A DNA stretch of 64,000 bases, taken from positions 1,116,001-1,180,000 of the forward strand of contig NZ_CP071448.1 in assembly GCF_017352115.1 (NCBI RefSeq). Direction: 5' to 3'. The DNA comes from Flavobacterium endoglycinae. GTDB taxonomy: Bacteria > Bacteroidota > Bacteroidia > Flavobacteriales > Flavobacteriaceae. A program made the translations under genes and the position numbers. The notes below the pieces were generated by a model. That model did not search any database and had not been told where the DNA came from. It worked only from the letters and a program-made list of their open reading frames with translations. Positions 24,563 through 37,812 of the stretch are shown here, in pieces (the first letter of the stretch is position 1; each line of letters starts with the position of its first letter).

Positions 24563-25240
24563 TTATAATTTAGTGATATCAGAAATGATAATTTCTTTTC
24601 TGTTGTACCTTAAGAGCTGGCTGGCTTCCATTTCATTGAGTAATTGGGCAGCAGTTTGTCTTGAAGTGCAGATAATTTGAGCAATATCATTCTGCGTCAA
24701 ATAGTTTTCAATTGCTACTAGATTTCCATTTCTAACGCCTTCTTTTTCTGCCCAGTCCTTAAGAAATTGATAGAGTCTGGTTTTGGCATCTTTAGAAATT
24801 AAATTGGCATAACTATTTTTTATACGCTTCATTTTTAAGCCAACAAATTTGGTATATGAAATGGCAAGCATTGGATTGCGCAGCAATAAGTCTTCAAAAT
24901 CCGACATTAAAAAACTGCAGATTACCACATCGTCAGAAAGTACTTTGGCATATTCTTCGACTTTGCTATCTGTTTCCAATGTTAGTTCGCCAAATAAATC
25001 ACCTTTTTGAATAATATCCTTTATGGTTTCGTTACCATCATCATCAATAGCAACAATTTTTATATTTCCTTTTTTCAGTAAAAAAATACGAGGCACATCT
25101 GAAGAAGAAAAATAAATAATTTCTCCTTTTGATGCTTTTTTAAAACCAGTTATAATACATAATTGCTTGATTTGGGAATAGCTCAGTGTTCTAAACAATT
25201 TATGATCCCGCAAGTACCAATATTTTAAATCTTCGTACAT
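24563..25240 (-). CDS. Crp/Fnr-family transcriptional regulator
   Basis: About 225 residues. The N-terminal cyclic-nucleotide-binding-like beta roll spans about 22-135 (GEIIYFSSSDVPRIFLLKKGNIKIV, then GDLFGEL). The C-terminal helix-turn-helix is LTQNDIAQIICTSRQTAAQLLNEM (about 180-203). The nucleotide-binding Arg/Ser pattern of true cAMP receptors is not clear, and no iron-sulfur cysteines like those of Fnr are seen, so the signal is unknown. I favour the ATG at 25240. A second ATG at 25279 would add 13 residues and overlap a perfect palindrome. It lies just upstream of the peroxiredoxin operon. Confidence 0.88.
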   Translation of the reverse strand: MYEDLKYWYLRDHKLFRTLSYSQIKQLCIITGFKKASKGEIIYFSSSDVPRIFLLKKGNIKIVAIDDDGNETIKDIIQKGDLFGELTLETDSKVEEYAKVLSDDVVICSFLMSDFEDLLLRNPMLAISYTKFVGLKMKRIKNSYANLISKDAKTRLYQFLKDWAEKEGVRNGNLVAIENYLTQNDIAQIICTSRQTAAQLLNEMEASQLLRYNRKEIIISDITKL

Positions 25241-25276
25241 AATGTATATTTTCTCTGCGTAAATATAAGCATTTAT

Positions 25277-25290
25277 CATACGATCGTATG
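25277..25290. promoter_or_regulatory. perfect palindrome upstream of the Crp/Fnr gene
   Basis: CATACGATCGTATG is a perfect 14-bp palindrome, 37 bases before the preferred Crp/Fnr start. A second inverted repeat, GCCTAA...TTAGGC (25290-25313), adjoins it. Autoregulation by the Crp/Fnr protein is a reasonable guess. Confidence 0.45.
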
Positions 25291-25356
25291 CCTAAAATCT
25301 TTGTGTGTTAGGCAGTACAAATCTGGAAGTTTGTAAAGTGTGAAAAAATTAATTTT

Positions 25357-26544
<1,188 letters not shown>

Positions 26545-26565
26545 TCATCTGTATGTAAAATCAAT

Positions 26566-28994
<2,429 letters not shown>

Positions 28995-29105
28995 ATTTAT
29001 CTGTTTAAATATTAATTATTCATCACAAAAAATAAATGAGTTTTTGTTTTGGGATTTAAGTCTACTGTAATGCATAAAGTGTTCAATCGCATTAATGCAA
29101 ATAAT

Positions 29106-29129
29106 AAACAGCGCATTCCTGCGCTGTTT
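29106..29129 (-). terminator. hairpin between susD and GH8
   Basis: AAACAGCGCA (29106-29115) pairs perfectly with TGCGCTGTTT (29120-29129) around a 4-base loop. On the minus strand it is followed by ATTATTT. This is likely a partial terminator or mRNA stabiliser after susCD. Confidence 0.7.
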
Positions 29130-29172
29130 ATAAAAAACTAACTTAACTTAAACTAACCAAATTTTAATGTTT

Positions 29173-30666
29173 TTAATACCCAGGATTATTATCGCTTGGT
29201 TTTATTTTAGGATTAGATGATGTTTCTCTATTAGGTATTGGCCATAGCTCACTTTTACCAGGAGTAAAACCTGTTCCCTGCAATACGGTGCTTGCTATAC
29301 CCCATCGTATAATATCATCAAAACGAGATTGTTCTCCTGCAAATTCTACTTGACGCTCGTGTACAATTGCAGCAAAAACTGCTTCTTTTGTTGCCGTGAT
29401 ATTAGTGGTAAGGTTTGCTCTATCGCGAACTTGTTTGATGTATGCTATTGCTGCTGTCTGCGATCCGCCATCTCTTTGGTTTTCGCACTCTGCTTTCATA
29501 AGCAGTACATCTGCATAACGCATTACTTTAAAGTTAATGCTTGATCGCGTTGCTTCATCTTCTCTTGTGTAATAGTTTTGATATTTTTTCCAGCCTGCTC
29601 TTCTAATTCCTGCAGAGGTAGTAAAATTACTTGCGACCATTACTTTGGTTCCTTTTAAATATGAAGAACCCGGCACATAAAAAGTGTCTCCGAAACGGTT
29701 ATCACCAGCCTCATACGAATCTAAAAGATCATCTGATGGGTAAACATTGTACCAGCTAAGATTTCCGTATTCCTGACCTCTAAGTGTTGACTCATCAAAA
29801 CCAGTTCCACCGCTATCACCAACAGCTCCCCATTGATCCCCGGTTCCGTTTTTTTCGTCAAACTCGATTTCAAAAATCGATTCTTTGCCATGTTCTGTTT
29901 CTTCCATAAAGTTGTTGTAAAAATTACCTTTGTCTTCAAGGCTGTAACTTGTTACGTTATTTAAAGCAGCCAAAGCTTCATTGTATTTCTTTTGATATAA
30001 CAGCACTTTACCCAATTGTGCATACGCGGCTTCTTTATTGGCTCTTCCTGCCGATTCTGAAGCTTTTGATAAAAGATTTTGTGATGCAAATACAAGGTCT
30101 TCTTCAATTAAAGCATACACCTCAGCTTTAGGGCTTCTTGGATTTCCAACAATAGTTCCTGATTTATAAATTGGTATATCTCCAAAACGTCTCACTAATA
30201 GAAAATAATAGTACGCTCTTAAAAAATGAGCTTCGCCTAAATATTTATTCTTTTTTTCCTGAGATAAAACAGAATTAGGAAGAGCATTTATTTTGGATTC
30301 GTTATCCAGCACAAAATTGGCTCTGGATATTCCTATATAACAAGATTCCCAATAGTATTGAATAATATCGTTTCCTCCATTAAAAGAAAAATCTTGAAAA
30401 GGTTTCTTATTACCTTCTAACTGTGGATTTCCTAAAGCATCGTGCCCCATAAGATCCATTGCGAAGAAAAGATTTCGGCCGTAGAGTCCTCTTGTTTGAA
30501 GATTTGCATACGAAGCATTTACAGCAGACTGCACTTGTGCTTCGGTTTTAAAGAAAGTTTCAGGCGATAAGGTATTAGGATTTGTCAATTCTAATTCGCC
30601 AGTGTCACATGAAGTCATGGTTAAAACTCCAGACAGTACTATAAGTATATATTTAATTTTTTTCAT
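29173..30666 (-). CDS. SusD/RagB-family lipoprotein, xylan arm A
   Basis: A 497-residue surface lipoprotein. The lipobox ends at C20 (TMTSC). The SusD fold is visible: KYLGEAHFLRAYYYFLLVRRFGDIPIY (about 142-168), the helical repeats, and RYADVLLMKAECENQRDGGSQTAAIAYIKQVRDRA in the C-terminal third, ending with WPIPNRE. It binds oligosaccharides and covers the SusC barrel at 30679-33687, whose gene ends 12 bases before this start. With GH8 and two esterases downstream, decorated xylo-oligosaccharides are the likely ligand. Confidence 0.95.
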   Translation of the reverse strand: MKKIKYILIVLSGVLTMTSCDTGELELTNPNTLSPETFFKTEAQVQSAVNASYANLQTRGLYGRNLFFAMDLMGHDALGNPQLEGNKKPFQDFSFNGGNDIIQYYWESCYIGISRANFVLDNESKINALPNSVLSQEKKNKYLGEAHFLRAYYYFLLVRRFGDIPIYKSGTIVGNPRSPKAEVYALIEEDLVFASQNLLSKASESAGRANKEAAYAQLGKVLLYQKKYNEALAALNNVTSYSLEDKGNFYNNFMEETEHGKESIFEIEFDEKNGTGDQWGAVGDSGGTGFDESTLRGQEYGNLSWYNVYPSDDLLDSYEAGDNRFGDTFYVPGSSYLKGTKVMVASNFTTSAGIRRAGWKKYQNYYTREDEATRSSINFKVMRYADVLLMKAECENQRDGGSQTAAIAYIKQVRDRANLTTNITATKEAVFAAIVHERQVEFAGEQSRFDDIIRWGIASTVLQGTGFTPGKSELWPIPNRETSSNPKIKPSDNNPGY

Positions 30667-30678
30667 CGTCTTTAAATA

Positions 30679-33600
30679 TTAAAATGTAACATCAATTCCA
30701 AAAATTACTGATTTTGGCTGTGGGTATCTTCCTAAATCAATACCTGCTGAATTTGCATTAGCATCTGCACGTGCAATTTCAGGATCTAAACCAGAGTATT
30801 TTGTAATTGTGATCAGGTTCTGTCCGCTTATGTAGAATCTTGCTTTTGAGAAATAACTTTTAAACGCATCTCCAGTTAATGTATATCCCAAAGCGATGTT
30901 TTTTAATCTTGTAAAAGAACCGTCTTCAATATAGCGCTGGTTTGCAGAAGACCAGTTGATATCTGCTCCTTGTGCTCTTGGTAAAGTAGCTGAAGGATTT
31001 GTTACAACACCATTTACAACATTTGCTCTGTCTAAAACATCTGTGCTGGCGTTAAACAAGCGGTTCATCCCTTTTAAATCGAAAGTGTTTGCATTATAAA
31101 TATCGTTACCTGCCACTCCAGTTATAAAACAGTTAAAATCAAAATTCTTGTATGCGGCATTTAGGTTTAAACCGTAAGTAAAATCAGGATATGGATTTCC
31201 TATGTTTGTTTTATCATCTGAATTGATCACTTTATTGCCGTCGCGATCCACAATTTTAATATCACCTGGTTTTATAGTAGTCTGGCCTGGTCCAAATACG
31301 GCATCTACTTCTGCTTGATTTTGGTAAATTCCGTTGGTTTGATATCCATAAAAATAGAATAACGGCTGTCCTACTTCTAATCTAGAGAAATTTTCCAGAC
31401 CTGCTCTTGCTGATGGACCGCCTAAAACACTGGTTACTCCTGGTGCTAAACTCACTACTTCATTTTTGCTTGTGCCTAAATTTGCTACAGCAGACCATGT
31501 AAAATCTCCTTTTCTGTCGTTGTACCCAAGTGAAATTTCAAAACCACTTACTTTTACATCGGCAATATTTTGAATCTGTGTTCCACCACCCGCAGACCCA
31601 ACAGAAGCTGCAAGAGGAACCGCAAAAAGAATATCACTGCTCTTATTGTTGAAATATTCAAATGAACCTGTAAATTGATCATCAAATAAGCCAAAATCCA
31701 AACCTATATTTCTATCTAGTTTTGATTCCCATTTCAAATCTGGATTAGCAGCAACACCTAAAGAAACACCTGGTGCATTTGCTCCTCCAATTGGATAATT
31801 ATAATTAGCCAGCAAAGTAGCACTGTATTGATAATTGTCGATCCTGTCGTTTCCTGTTGTTCCTGTACTAGCTCTAAGTTTTAATGTGCTGAAAATAGAA
31901 TTCTGCATAAAATTTTCTTTCGCTATATTCCAACCTACAGCAACAGAATAGAAATTACCCCATCGATGATTCGCTCCAAAACGAGAAGATGCATCTCTAC
32001 GTCCTGAAACAGCTAGAATATATTTATCCTCATAATCATAGTTGATACGGGCAATGTATCCAATGTTTTTTTCCTCATAATTAGCAGATCCTAAACTCCC
32101 TTCATTGTAACGAAGCTGATCGATTTCGTTTGAAATATAATAACGGCTTCCAGCAGCTAGACTTTGAGATTTTCCATCAATTTTAGTAATAACTCCCAAA
32201 ACTTCAAGATTGTGTTTGTTTGCGATTGTAGTTTTATAGGTTAAACTGTTATCAAAAACAATTGTCTGGCCTTGAGAATTGGTTTCGTTTGTTGAAGAAA
32301 ATGCCTGTTTATGGTAAGAGCCATCTTGAAAACTTGGGATAAATGTATGGTCTTTACTTGTATAATAATCTAAAGAAACTTGTGATCTGAATTTCAATCC
32401 TTTGTAAATTTCTAATTCTGCGAAAATGTTTCCAATGATCGATAAATTATTAATTTTTTGATATCCTAAATTAGCGACACGTACTGGATTTTCAGCATCA
32501 TTTCCGTCGATAGCGCTTGGCCCTTGATATCCTCCTATACTGTTTTCATTGTAAATTGGAAAATAAGGTGCCATTTTAATAGCATGTTCTAATAATGTTC
32601 TTCCGCCTGAACTACGCTCTGGATTGATCGTACTGAAAGAAACACCAATATTACTTCCTACTTTTAGTCTGCCAATATCCTGTGTATTGTTGGCTCTAAA
32701 AGAATAACGCTCAAAACCTGTATTAATAATTGCGCCATCTTGTTTTAAGTATTCTGCAGAATAACGCCCTGTCGAAGTTTCAGTACCATTTGAGAAACTC
32801 AAATTGTAATCCTGCATTACTCCAGTCTGAAAAATCTGATCCTGCCAGTTGGTATTAATGTTTCCAAACTCTGCGGCTCTAGCTGTTAAATCGCTTCCTA
32901 AATCTTTAGCGTATTGAAGGTATTGCTGCGTATTTAAAACACTGTATCGTTTTGTTACCTCCTGTCCGCCAACATACGTACTGAAGGTTAATTGTCCCGG
33001 ACCTTTTTTCCCTTTTTTAGTAGTAACTACAATAACCCCGTTAAAGGCTTTAGAACCATATAAAGCTGTCGTCGAAGCATCTTTTAAAACAGAAATGCTC
33101 TCTATGTCATTAGGGCTTAAACCTGAAAGATTTCCAGTTAAAACACCATCAATTACATATAAGGGAGCACTATTTCCCATAGTAGCCAGACCTCGAATAC
33201 TAACCGTAGGATTAGATCCTGGGGCACCATTTACAACCGTAACCCCAGCTGCACGTCCTTGTAAAGCAGATTCTGCATTGGTAATGGGTACTGCGGCAAT
33301 ATCTTTTGAACTTACCGTCGAAACTGCTCCTGTAACTTTAGTTCTCTTTTGAGTACCATAGGCTACTACAACTTCATTTAAATTTTGTGTGGATTGAACA
33401 AGAGTAACATTAATTGAATTTCTTTCACCTACAGTAATCGTCTGTGAAATTAAGCCAACATAAGAATAAGTAATTTTATCGGTAGGATTTACACCGTTTA
33501 AAGAATATTTACCGTCAAAATCTGTTGATGCGCTGTTTTTTGTACCTTCTACAATAACACTGGCACCAGGCAGAGGAAATCCTGAAGGATCAGTAATTAC

Positions 33601-33687
33601 GCCATGAATGGTCTTTGATTGAGCCATTATACTATGACTGCTTATCAGCAGCAGCCCAATTAGTGCAATTTTAAGTTTTAACTTCAT
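30679..33687 (-). CDS. SusC/RagA-family TonB-dependent transporter, xylan arm A
   Basis: A 1002-residue outer-membrane transporter. The signal peptide is about 1-22. A carboxypeptidase-D-like domain (about 27-105, IHGVITDPSGFPLPGASVIVEG) precedes the plug (SVLKDASTTALYGSKAFNGVIVVTTKKGKKG) and a beta-barrel ending in DVTF. It has no STN domain, so it is not controlled by a sigma/anti-sigma pair, unlike the one at 14146. Its promoter region holds a TATATTTG -7 box with a LacI-type site over the -33 region and a second site 310 bp upstream. Confidence 0.95.
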   Translation of the reverse strand: MKLKLKIALIGLLLISSHSIMAQSKTIHGVITDPSGFPLPGASVIVEGTKNSASTDFDGKYSLNGVNPTDKITYSYVGLISQTITVGERNSINVTLVQSTQNLNEVVVAYGTQKRTKVTGAVSTVSSKDIAAVPITNAESALQGRAAGVTVVNGAPGSNPTVSIRGLATMGNSAPLYVIDGVLTGNLSGLSPNDIESISVLKDASTTALYGSKAFNGVIVVTTKKGKKGPGQLTFSTYVGGQEVTKRYSVLNTQQYLQYAKDLGSDLTARAAEFGNINTNWQDQIFQTGVMQDYNLSFSNGTETSTGRYSAEYLKQDGAIINTGFERYSFRANNTQDIGRLKVGSNIGVSFSTINPERSSGGRTLLEHAIKMAPYFPIYNENSIGGYQGPSAIDGNDAENPVRVANLGYQKINNLSIIGNIFAELEIYKGLKFRSQVSLDYYTSKDHTFIPSFQDGSYHKQAFSSTNETNSQGQTIVFDNSLTYKTTIANKHNLEVLGVITKIDGKSQSLAAGSRYYISNEIDQLRYNEGSLGSANYEEKNIGYIARINYDYEDKYILAVSGRRDASSRFGANHRWGNFYSVAVGWNIAKENFMQNSIFSTLKLRASTGTTGNDRIDNYQYSATLLANYNYPIGGANAPGVSLGVAANPDLKWESKLDRNIGLDFGLFDDQFTGSFEYFNNKSSDILFAVPLAASVGSAGGGTQIQNIADVKVSGFEISLGYNDRKGDFTWSAVANLGTSKNEVVSLAPGVTSVLGGPSARAGLENFSRLEVGQPLFYFYGYQTNGIYQNQAEVDAVFGPGQTTIKPGDIKIVDRDGNKVINSDDKTNIGNPYPDFTYGLNLNAAYKNFDFNCFITGVAGNDIYNANTFDLKGMNRLFNASTDVLDRANVVNGVVTNPSATLPRAQGADINWSSANQRYIEDGSFTRLKNIALGYTLTGDAFKSYFSKARFYISGQNLITITKYSGLDPEIARADANANSAGIDLGRYPQPKSVIFGIDVTF

Positions 33688-33834
33688 AATGGTTTTTGTT
33701 TGGTTTAAATAGTTAATGTGGTTTTGTTTTCTAATTTTTAATATTCATAAGTGGTATTTTATTTGTTACTAGTTGAAAATCTATCATTATTAAAAAAGAT
33801 ATTTTAATGTAAATCAGATCGATGCTATAGGTGA

Positions 33835-33871
33835 CAAATATAAAAAAAGAACTTATAAAACAATCGGTTGT
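33835..33871 (-). promoter_or_regulatory. susC promoter with overlapping LacI-type operator (arm A)
   Basis: On the minus strand TATATTTG (33835-33842) matches the -7 box. TTG at 33861-33863, 18 bases further upstream, serves as the -33 box. The operator-like ACAATCGGTTGT covers 33860-33871 and thus overlaps the -33 element. The leader to the susC ATG is about 140 bases. Confidence 0.65.
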
Positions 33872-34169
33872 TTTACATTTTATTTAAAAGAACCTCAAAA
33901 AATACGGGAAATAAAAACATTTAAAATATTTTTACATTCAATATTTTAAAAATAATTCATTTTGAAAATAATTTTAAAATAAAAAATAGCAATTCTACAG
34001 CCAATTGCTAAATTTCCCACAAAAAATGCAATATTAAAAAGTGACCTAAAATTCTTAAAAACAGGTCTATTTAGAAAGTTTAATCTTATTAAATAGAAAT
34101 ATATCTATCTAAATTTAAAATTTTGCTAAACATTGAAGCAAAAAAAAAGGTCGAAAAAGCACAAAAAAA

Positions 34170-34181
34170 GCAATCGGTTGC
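34170..34181. promoter_or_regulatory. distal LacI-type operator (arm A)
   Basis: GCAATCGGTTGC, with arms GCAA/TTGC around a central CG. It lies 310 bp upstream of the proximal site. Confidence 0.6.
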
Positions 34182-34328
34182 TAAAAAACTGTTTTTAGGA
34201 TAATACAGTTATAAAGAATTACTTAGTGTAGAGAATTTAAATTAATCCTGTTGATATTTATCTTTACAAGTAATAGTATAAAATTTAAATTTTGAAGTAT
34301 TCTTGTAAGAAGAAGATTCTCAAACAAA

Positions 34329-34362
34329 AAAGCCAGCTTACAATAAGCTGGCTTTTTAAGGG
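34329..34362 (-). terminator. terminator of xylan arm B after GH97
   Basis: AAAAAGCCAGCTTA and TAAGCTGGCTTTTT form a 14-bp stem with a short loop, followed on the minus strand by more T (TTTTTTG). It lies 14 bases beyond the GH97 stop codon. Confidence 0.85.
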
Positions 34363-34375
34363 ATATAAAAATGGT

Positions 34376-36319
34376 TTAATTTGTTATCAATATTCCTCCA
34401 TTATGAGGTATATTGATTTCCACTTCTTTGTTTTTATTTATTTTAAAAGTGGTTACTCTCCCGTTTAGCTGATTGTCGTCTGTATAACAATTTACTGCTG
34501 TATTAGAATCCAGCATTCCTAATTTTAATTTTGTTTTCAATACTTTATTTTCAGCATTAATTCCCGCAATGTACCATTTGGAACCTTTTCTTCTCGCTAG
34601 TATTACATATTTGCCCGGATAGCCTTCTAAAAATCGAACCTCATCCCATATTGTTGGTACCTCTTTCATAAATTTTACAGCCCAATCAGGAGCATCTGAT
34701 AGATTGTTTGGTGCTAAGGCAAAATGCTGTACGCCGCTTTGAAAAAGAACTGAAGCCGCTATTGCGAATACATCAGAAGTCATTCTTTTTGAACCTTTAT
34801 TTGGAATATTATCGCTGTTGTAGAATTTATTTAAAGCACTTCCTCCAAAATCCATGCTTCCTACCGTGTTTCTAATAAAAGTGTGAGTTGCCGCATTTAC
34901 CGCTTCGTTATCACAGCTTTGCTGTCCAAAATGTAAATTTTCGCTTGCTAGAACTGCTTCACTAGATGCAAAGTTTGGATACATACGTTCCCAGCCACGA
35001 GGCAGCGTGCAGCCGTGAAAAATAACCATTATTCCGAAATCATTGGCATCGGTTAAAATATCTTCATACAATTTCATGGTAACCTGCTTGTCTCCACCAA
35101 AAAAATCAACTTTAATACCTTTTATTCCAATGCTTTTCATCCATGCCATTTCTTTGCGTCGCATGCCTGCATTATCCATTAATCCTTTTGGTCCCTGCGG
35201 AGCGTCATTCCAATATCCATTTGAATTGTACCATAAATAAAGTCCAACACCTTTCTGCGTACCATATGCGGCTAATTCGGCTATTTTATCACGACCTATC
35301 TGCGTATCCCAAAGTGCATCAATTAAAATGGTTTCATATCCCATTAAAGCACTAAAATCAATATACTGCTTTTGTACTGGGAAAGTGGTATTGCTATCCA
35401 TTTTCATAATCCAGCTCCAAGTGCCTTTTGTGTATTGATATTCTTTTGAAGCTTGGTATTTTGGCTTAACTAAATCAAATGGAATAGTAGTTTCCACTAT
35501 TGGCGCTAATGTTTCTCCAACGGTAATTGTCCTCCATGGAGTTTCTCCTGGAAGCGGAATTCCAGGTGAAGTTGTTCCGTTTCCGTTGTTTTCTCCCGCC
35601 ATTGGAAATCCAATGGTATACAATCCGTTTTCATGGCCTATTAATCGGCTGGCACAATATCCGCTGTCTACGCCTGTTTCAGAAATTAAAACCCATCCGC
35701 TGTTATTTACTTTAAACAAACATGGAAATGTATAGCCATTTCCCCATCCGTTTTTTCCAACTGCATCATCAAGAGTGTATGAGGTTTCGTAACTAGGAGC
35801 TGTTCGGGCATATCCTGTCATTGGATTACTCTGCGGACACAAAAATGTAGTAGTTCCTTTAGGCAGCAAAAAACTTGAAACTTCTTCCTGAACCACACAA
35901 GAAAGGGTTTCTTTCTGCGGATATACTTTATATTTAAATCCCAGATTATTATTGCTTACTCTAAATATGACATCAAAAGCAGATTTGCCATCTTTGGTAA
36001 ACGAAAAAATGGCTTCATTTGCGGTATACTGACCGTTACTTTTTTTTATGTTGCGCAGCTGATAGGATTCCTTGATTGTATTCTGGCCGACATTTTTTTC
36101 TAACGTCAATCCAGAACTAAAATCTCCTGCGCTTGTTTTTAAACCAAGAGGAGATTTCTCGATGAAAGTTTTTTGATTATAAATGACAGTATATTCAGCT
36201 TTTCCGTCATTTACTGAAACCGATACGGCAAGTTTCCCGTCGGGGCTTTTTACTACGGATTGGGCGTTTAGCTGAAAGAAACTGACTAAACATAAAAAAA
36301 TTAAACTTTTAAAATTCAT
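34376..36319 (-). CDS. GH97 glycoside hydrolase, probably retaining alpha-galactosidase-type
   Basis: A 647-residue exported enzyme (signal peptide about 1-19, QLNAQ). The N-terminal beta-sandwich spans about 22-285, the (beta/alpha)8 barrel about 290-560, and a C-terminal beta domain follows. D405 in GIKVDFFGGD is in the place of the nucleophile of the retaining GH97 branch (alpha-galactosidases). The inverting SusB branch (alpha-glucosidase) uses Glu residues instead. E454 or E460 in SSEAVLASE is a candidate acid/base. In a xylan locus, a terminal alpha-galactose or beta-L-arabinopyranose side group is a likely target. This is inference. It is the last gene of arm B. Confidence 0.88.
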   Translation of the reverse strand: MNFKSLIFLCLVSFFQLNAQSVVKSPDGKLAVSVSVNDGKAEYTVIYNQKTFIEKSPLGLKTSAGDFSSGLTLEKNVGQNTIKESYQLRNIKKSNGQYTANEAIFSFTKDGKSAFDVIFRVSNNNLGFKYKVYPQKETLSCVVQEEVSSFLLPKGTTTFLCPQSNPMTGYARTAPSYETSYTLDDAVGKNGWGNGYTFPCLFKVNNSGWVLISETGVDSGYCASRLIGHENGLYTIGFPMAGENNGNGTTSPGIPLPGETPWRTITVGETLAPIVETTIPFDLVKPKYQASKEYQYTKGTWSWIMKMDSNTTFPVQKQYIDFSALMGYETILIDALWDTQIGRDKIAELAAYGTQKGVGLYLWYNSNGYWNDAPQGPKGLMDNAGMRRKEMAWMKSIGIKGIKVDFFGGDKQVTMKLYEDILTDANDFGIMVIFHGCTLPRGWERMYPNFASSEAVLASENLHFGQQSCDNEAVNAATHTFIRNTVGSMDFGGSALNKFYNSDNIPNKGSKRMTSDVFAIAASVLFQSGVQHFALAPNNLSDAPDWAVKFMKEVPTIWDEVRFLEGYPGKYVILARRKGSKWYIAGINAENKVLKTKLKLGMLDSNTAVNCYTDDNQLNGRVTTFKINKNKEVEINIPHNGGILITN

Positions 36320-36380
36320 AAAATTTATTTTTGGTTAATGGCTAGAACTTTTTTTTGGAAAAAATACTGTTTTTAAATCA

Positions 36381-37739
36381 TTATTTCGAAAACATCCAAT
36401 AATCAAAATACATAATATTTTCAGCAGCTTTTCCTTTGTATATAAAAAAGAGATCATGCACTCCTGAAGTTTTTTTGACATTGGTTGTAACCAGAGCCCA
36501 TCTGTCGTTTCCTCCTGTCATAGGAACTTCTACAGTTCCAATTAATTCACCATCAAGGCTGTCCAATCGTATTTCCATAGATACATTCCCGTTATGTGTA
36601 GTACCTACACGGGCAGTAAATTTTGAAGCACCCGATTCGCGAAAATCAACATCTCGTACTTTTGTATAGGCATTATTTTTCATGGCAGTAATGAATACAC
36701 CAACTTCTTTATTCTGCATTGACTTTACGTCTTTTGACCAAGCTATAGTTTCTGCTTCTGACTTCACATACGGATTAAAAGCAGCGATTCCTTTTTTGAT
36801 TCCCTCAGTCATATTGATTTCCTTGACTTTTCCATCCGAATTAAACTGGAGTTCTTCTACAGCTACAGATCTTGTAAAACCACTTCCGCCGGGCAATGCG
36901 CCATTATGGTAAAAGAAATAGGTTTTCCCTTTAAAATCTACTACACCAGGATGATTCGTAAAACTCTCTCCTTGAGTTGGCATTACAACGCCCTGATATT
37001 TCCATGGACCCAGCGGACTTTTACTTGTCGAATAGCCAATATGTTCCGAAATAGGACCTGCCGCAAAAAACAGGTAATACCATTTATTCCTTTTATAGAG
37101 CCATGGCCCTTCTTCGTAAGTAGTGGGTCTGCGTGGATCTTCTTTTCCTACGCGTTTTCCAAATGCTTCTACTGTGTTGGGAAATATCTGAATTTCATCA
37201 CTATAAGAAATCATGTCTTCATTTAATTTCACATAATGGCAAACGGGATTACCCCATAATAAATAGGCTTGATTATCGTCATCAATAAAAACTGTTGGGT
37301 CAATATCGGCGCTGCTGTTTTGCACTAATGGTTTTCCTAACGGATCTATAAAAGGGCCGTAAGGACTGTCGGATACTGCTACGCCAATGCCGTTTTTACC
37401 TTGATTATCGGTAATTGGTGCGTACAAATAAAACTTGCCTTTTCTTTCGATGCATTGGATTGCCCAAGCATTCATTTTAGCCCAGCTAAAATCTTTATAG
37501 GATAATATGGCACCGTGATCGGTCCAGTTGACCATATCTTCTGTGGTATACAATTTCCAATCGTTCATGGTAAACCATGTAGAGTTTTCTTCGTCGTGCG
37601 ATGTATATAAATACAGTTTGTTATGGTACACCATTGGAGCTGGATCTGCAGTATAACTGGTCTGTACAATAGGGTTTTGAGCAAAACCAAATATAGGAAT
37701 TATCAATACTGCTAAAAATCTTTTTTTTATGAAATACAT
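36381..37739 (-). CDS. GH43 arabinofuranosidase with C-terminal CBM6
   Basis: 452 residues. The signal peptide is about 1-21. A five-bladed propeller GH43 domain (about 22-315) carries the three catalytic acids: base D32 (YTADPAP), pKa modulator D147 (DIDPTVF) and acid E210 (YEEGPW). A C-terminal CBM6-like beta-sandwich (about 322-452, SEAETIAWS to FDYWMFSK) probably binds xylan chains. This architecture is typical of arabinoxylan arabinofuranohydrolases. It lies 61 bases upstream of GH97 and 73 bases downstream of GH3. Confidence 0.92.
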   Translation of the reverse strand: MYFIKKRFLAVLIIPIFGFAQNPIVQTSYTADPAPMVYHNKLYLYTSHDEENSTWFTMNDWKLYTTEDMVNWTDHGAILSYKDFSWAKMNAWAIQCIERKGKFYLYAPITDNQGKNGIGVAVSDSPYGPFIDPLGKPLVQNSSADIDPTVFIDDDNQAYLLWGNPVCHYVKLNEDMISYSDEIQIFPNTVEAFGKRVGKEDPRRPTTYEEGPWLYKRNKWYYLFFAAGPISEHIGYSTSKSPLGPWKYQGVVMPTQGESFTNHPGVVDFKGKTYFFYHNGALPGGSGFTRSVAVEELQFNSDGKVKEINMTEGIKKGIAAFNPYVKSEAETIAWSKDVKSMQNKEVGVFITAMKNNAYTKVRDVDFRESGASKFTARVGTTHNGNVSMEIRLDSLDGELIGTVEVPMTGGNDRWALVTTNVKKTSGVHDLFFIYKGKAAENIMYFDYWMFSK

Positions 37740-37812
37740 TATCTGATTGTTATTTAATTTAGGTTAAAAAACAGTAACCAACCTGATTCAAAACCTCTTT
37801 GATTTACACTTT

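Larger units (their letters stand above)
33688..34375. other. regulatory gap upstream of xylan arm A
   Basis: No gene is seen. The stretch is very AT-rich. It holds the arm A promoter (33835-33871), an 8-bp-arm inverted repeat TAGCAATT...AATTGCTA (33987-34010), a second LacI-type site (34170-34181) and the terminator of arm B (34329-34362). Confidence 0.6.

Noticed and set aside
34376..36319. GH97 taken as a starch-type SusB alpha-glucosidase
   Set aside because: It has Asp in the retaining-branch nucleophile position, and no GH13 or other starch genes are nearby.
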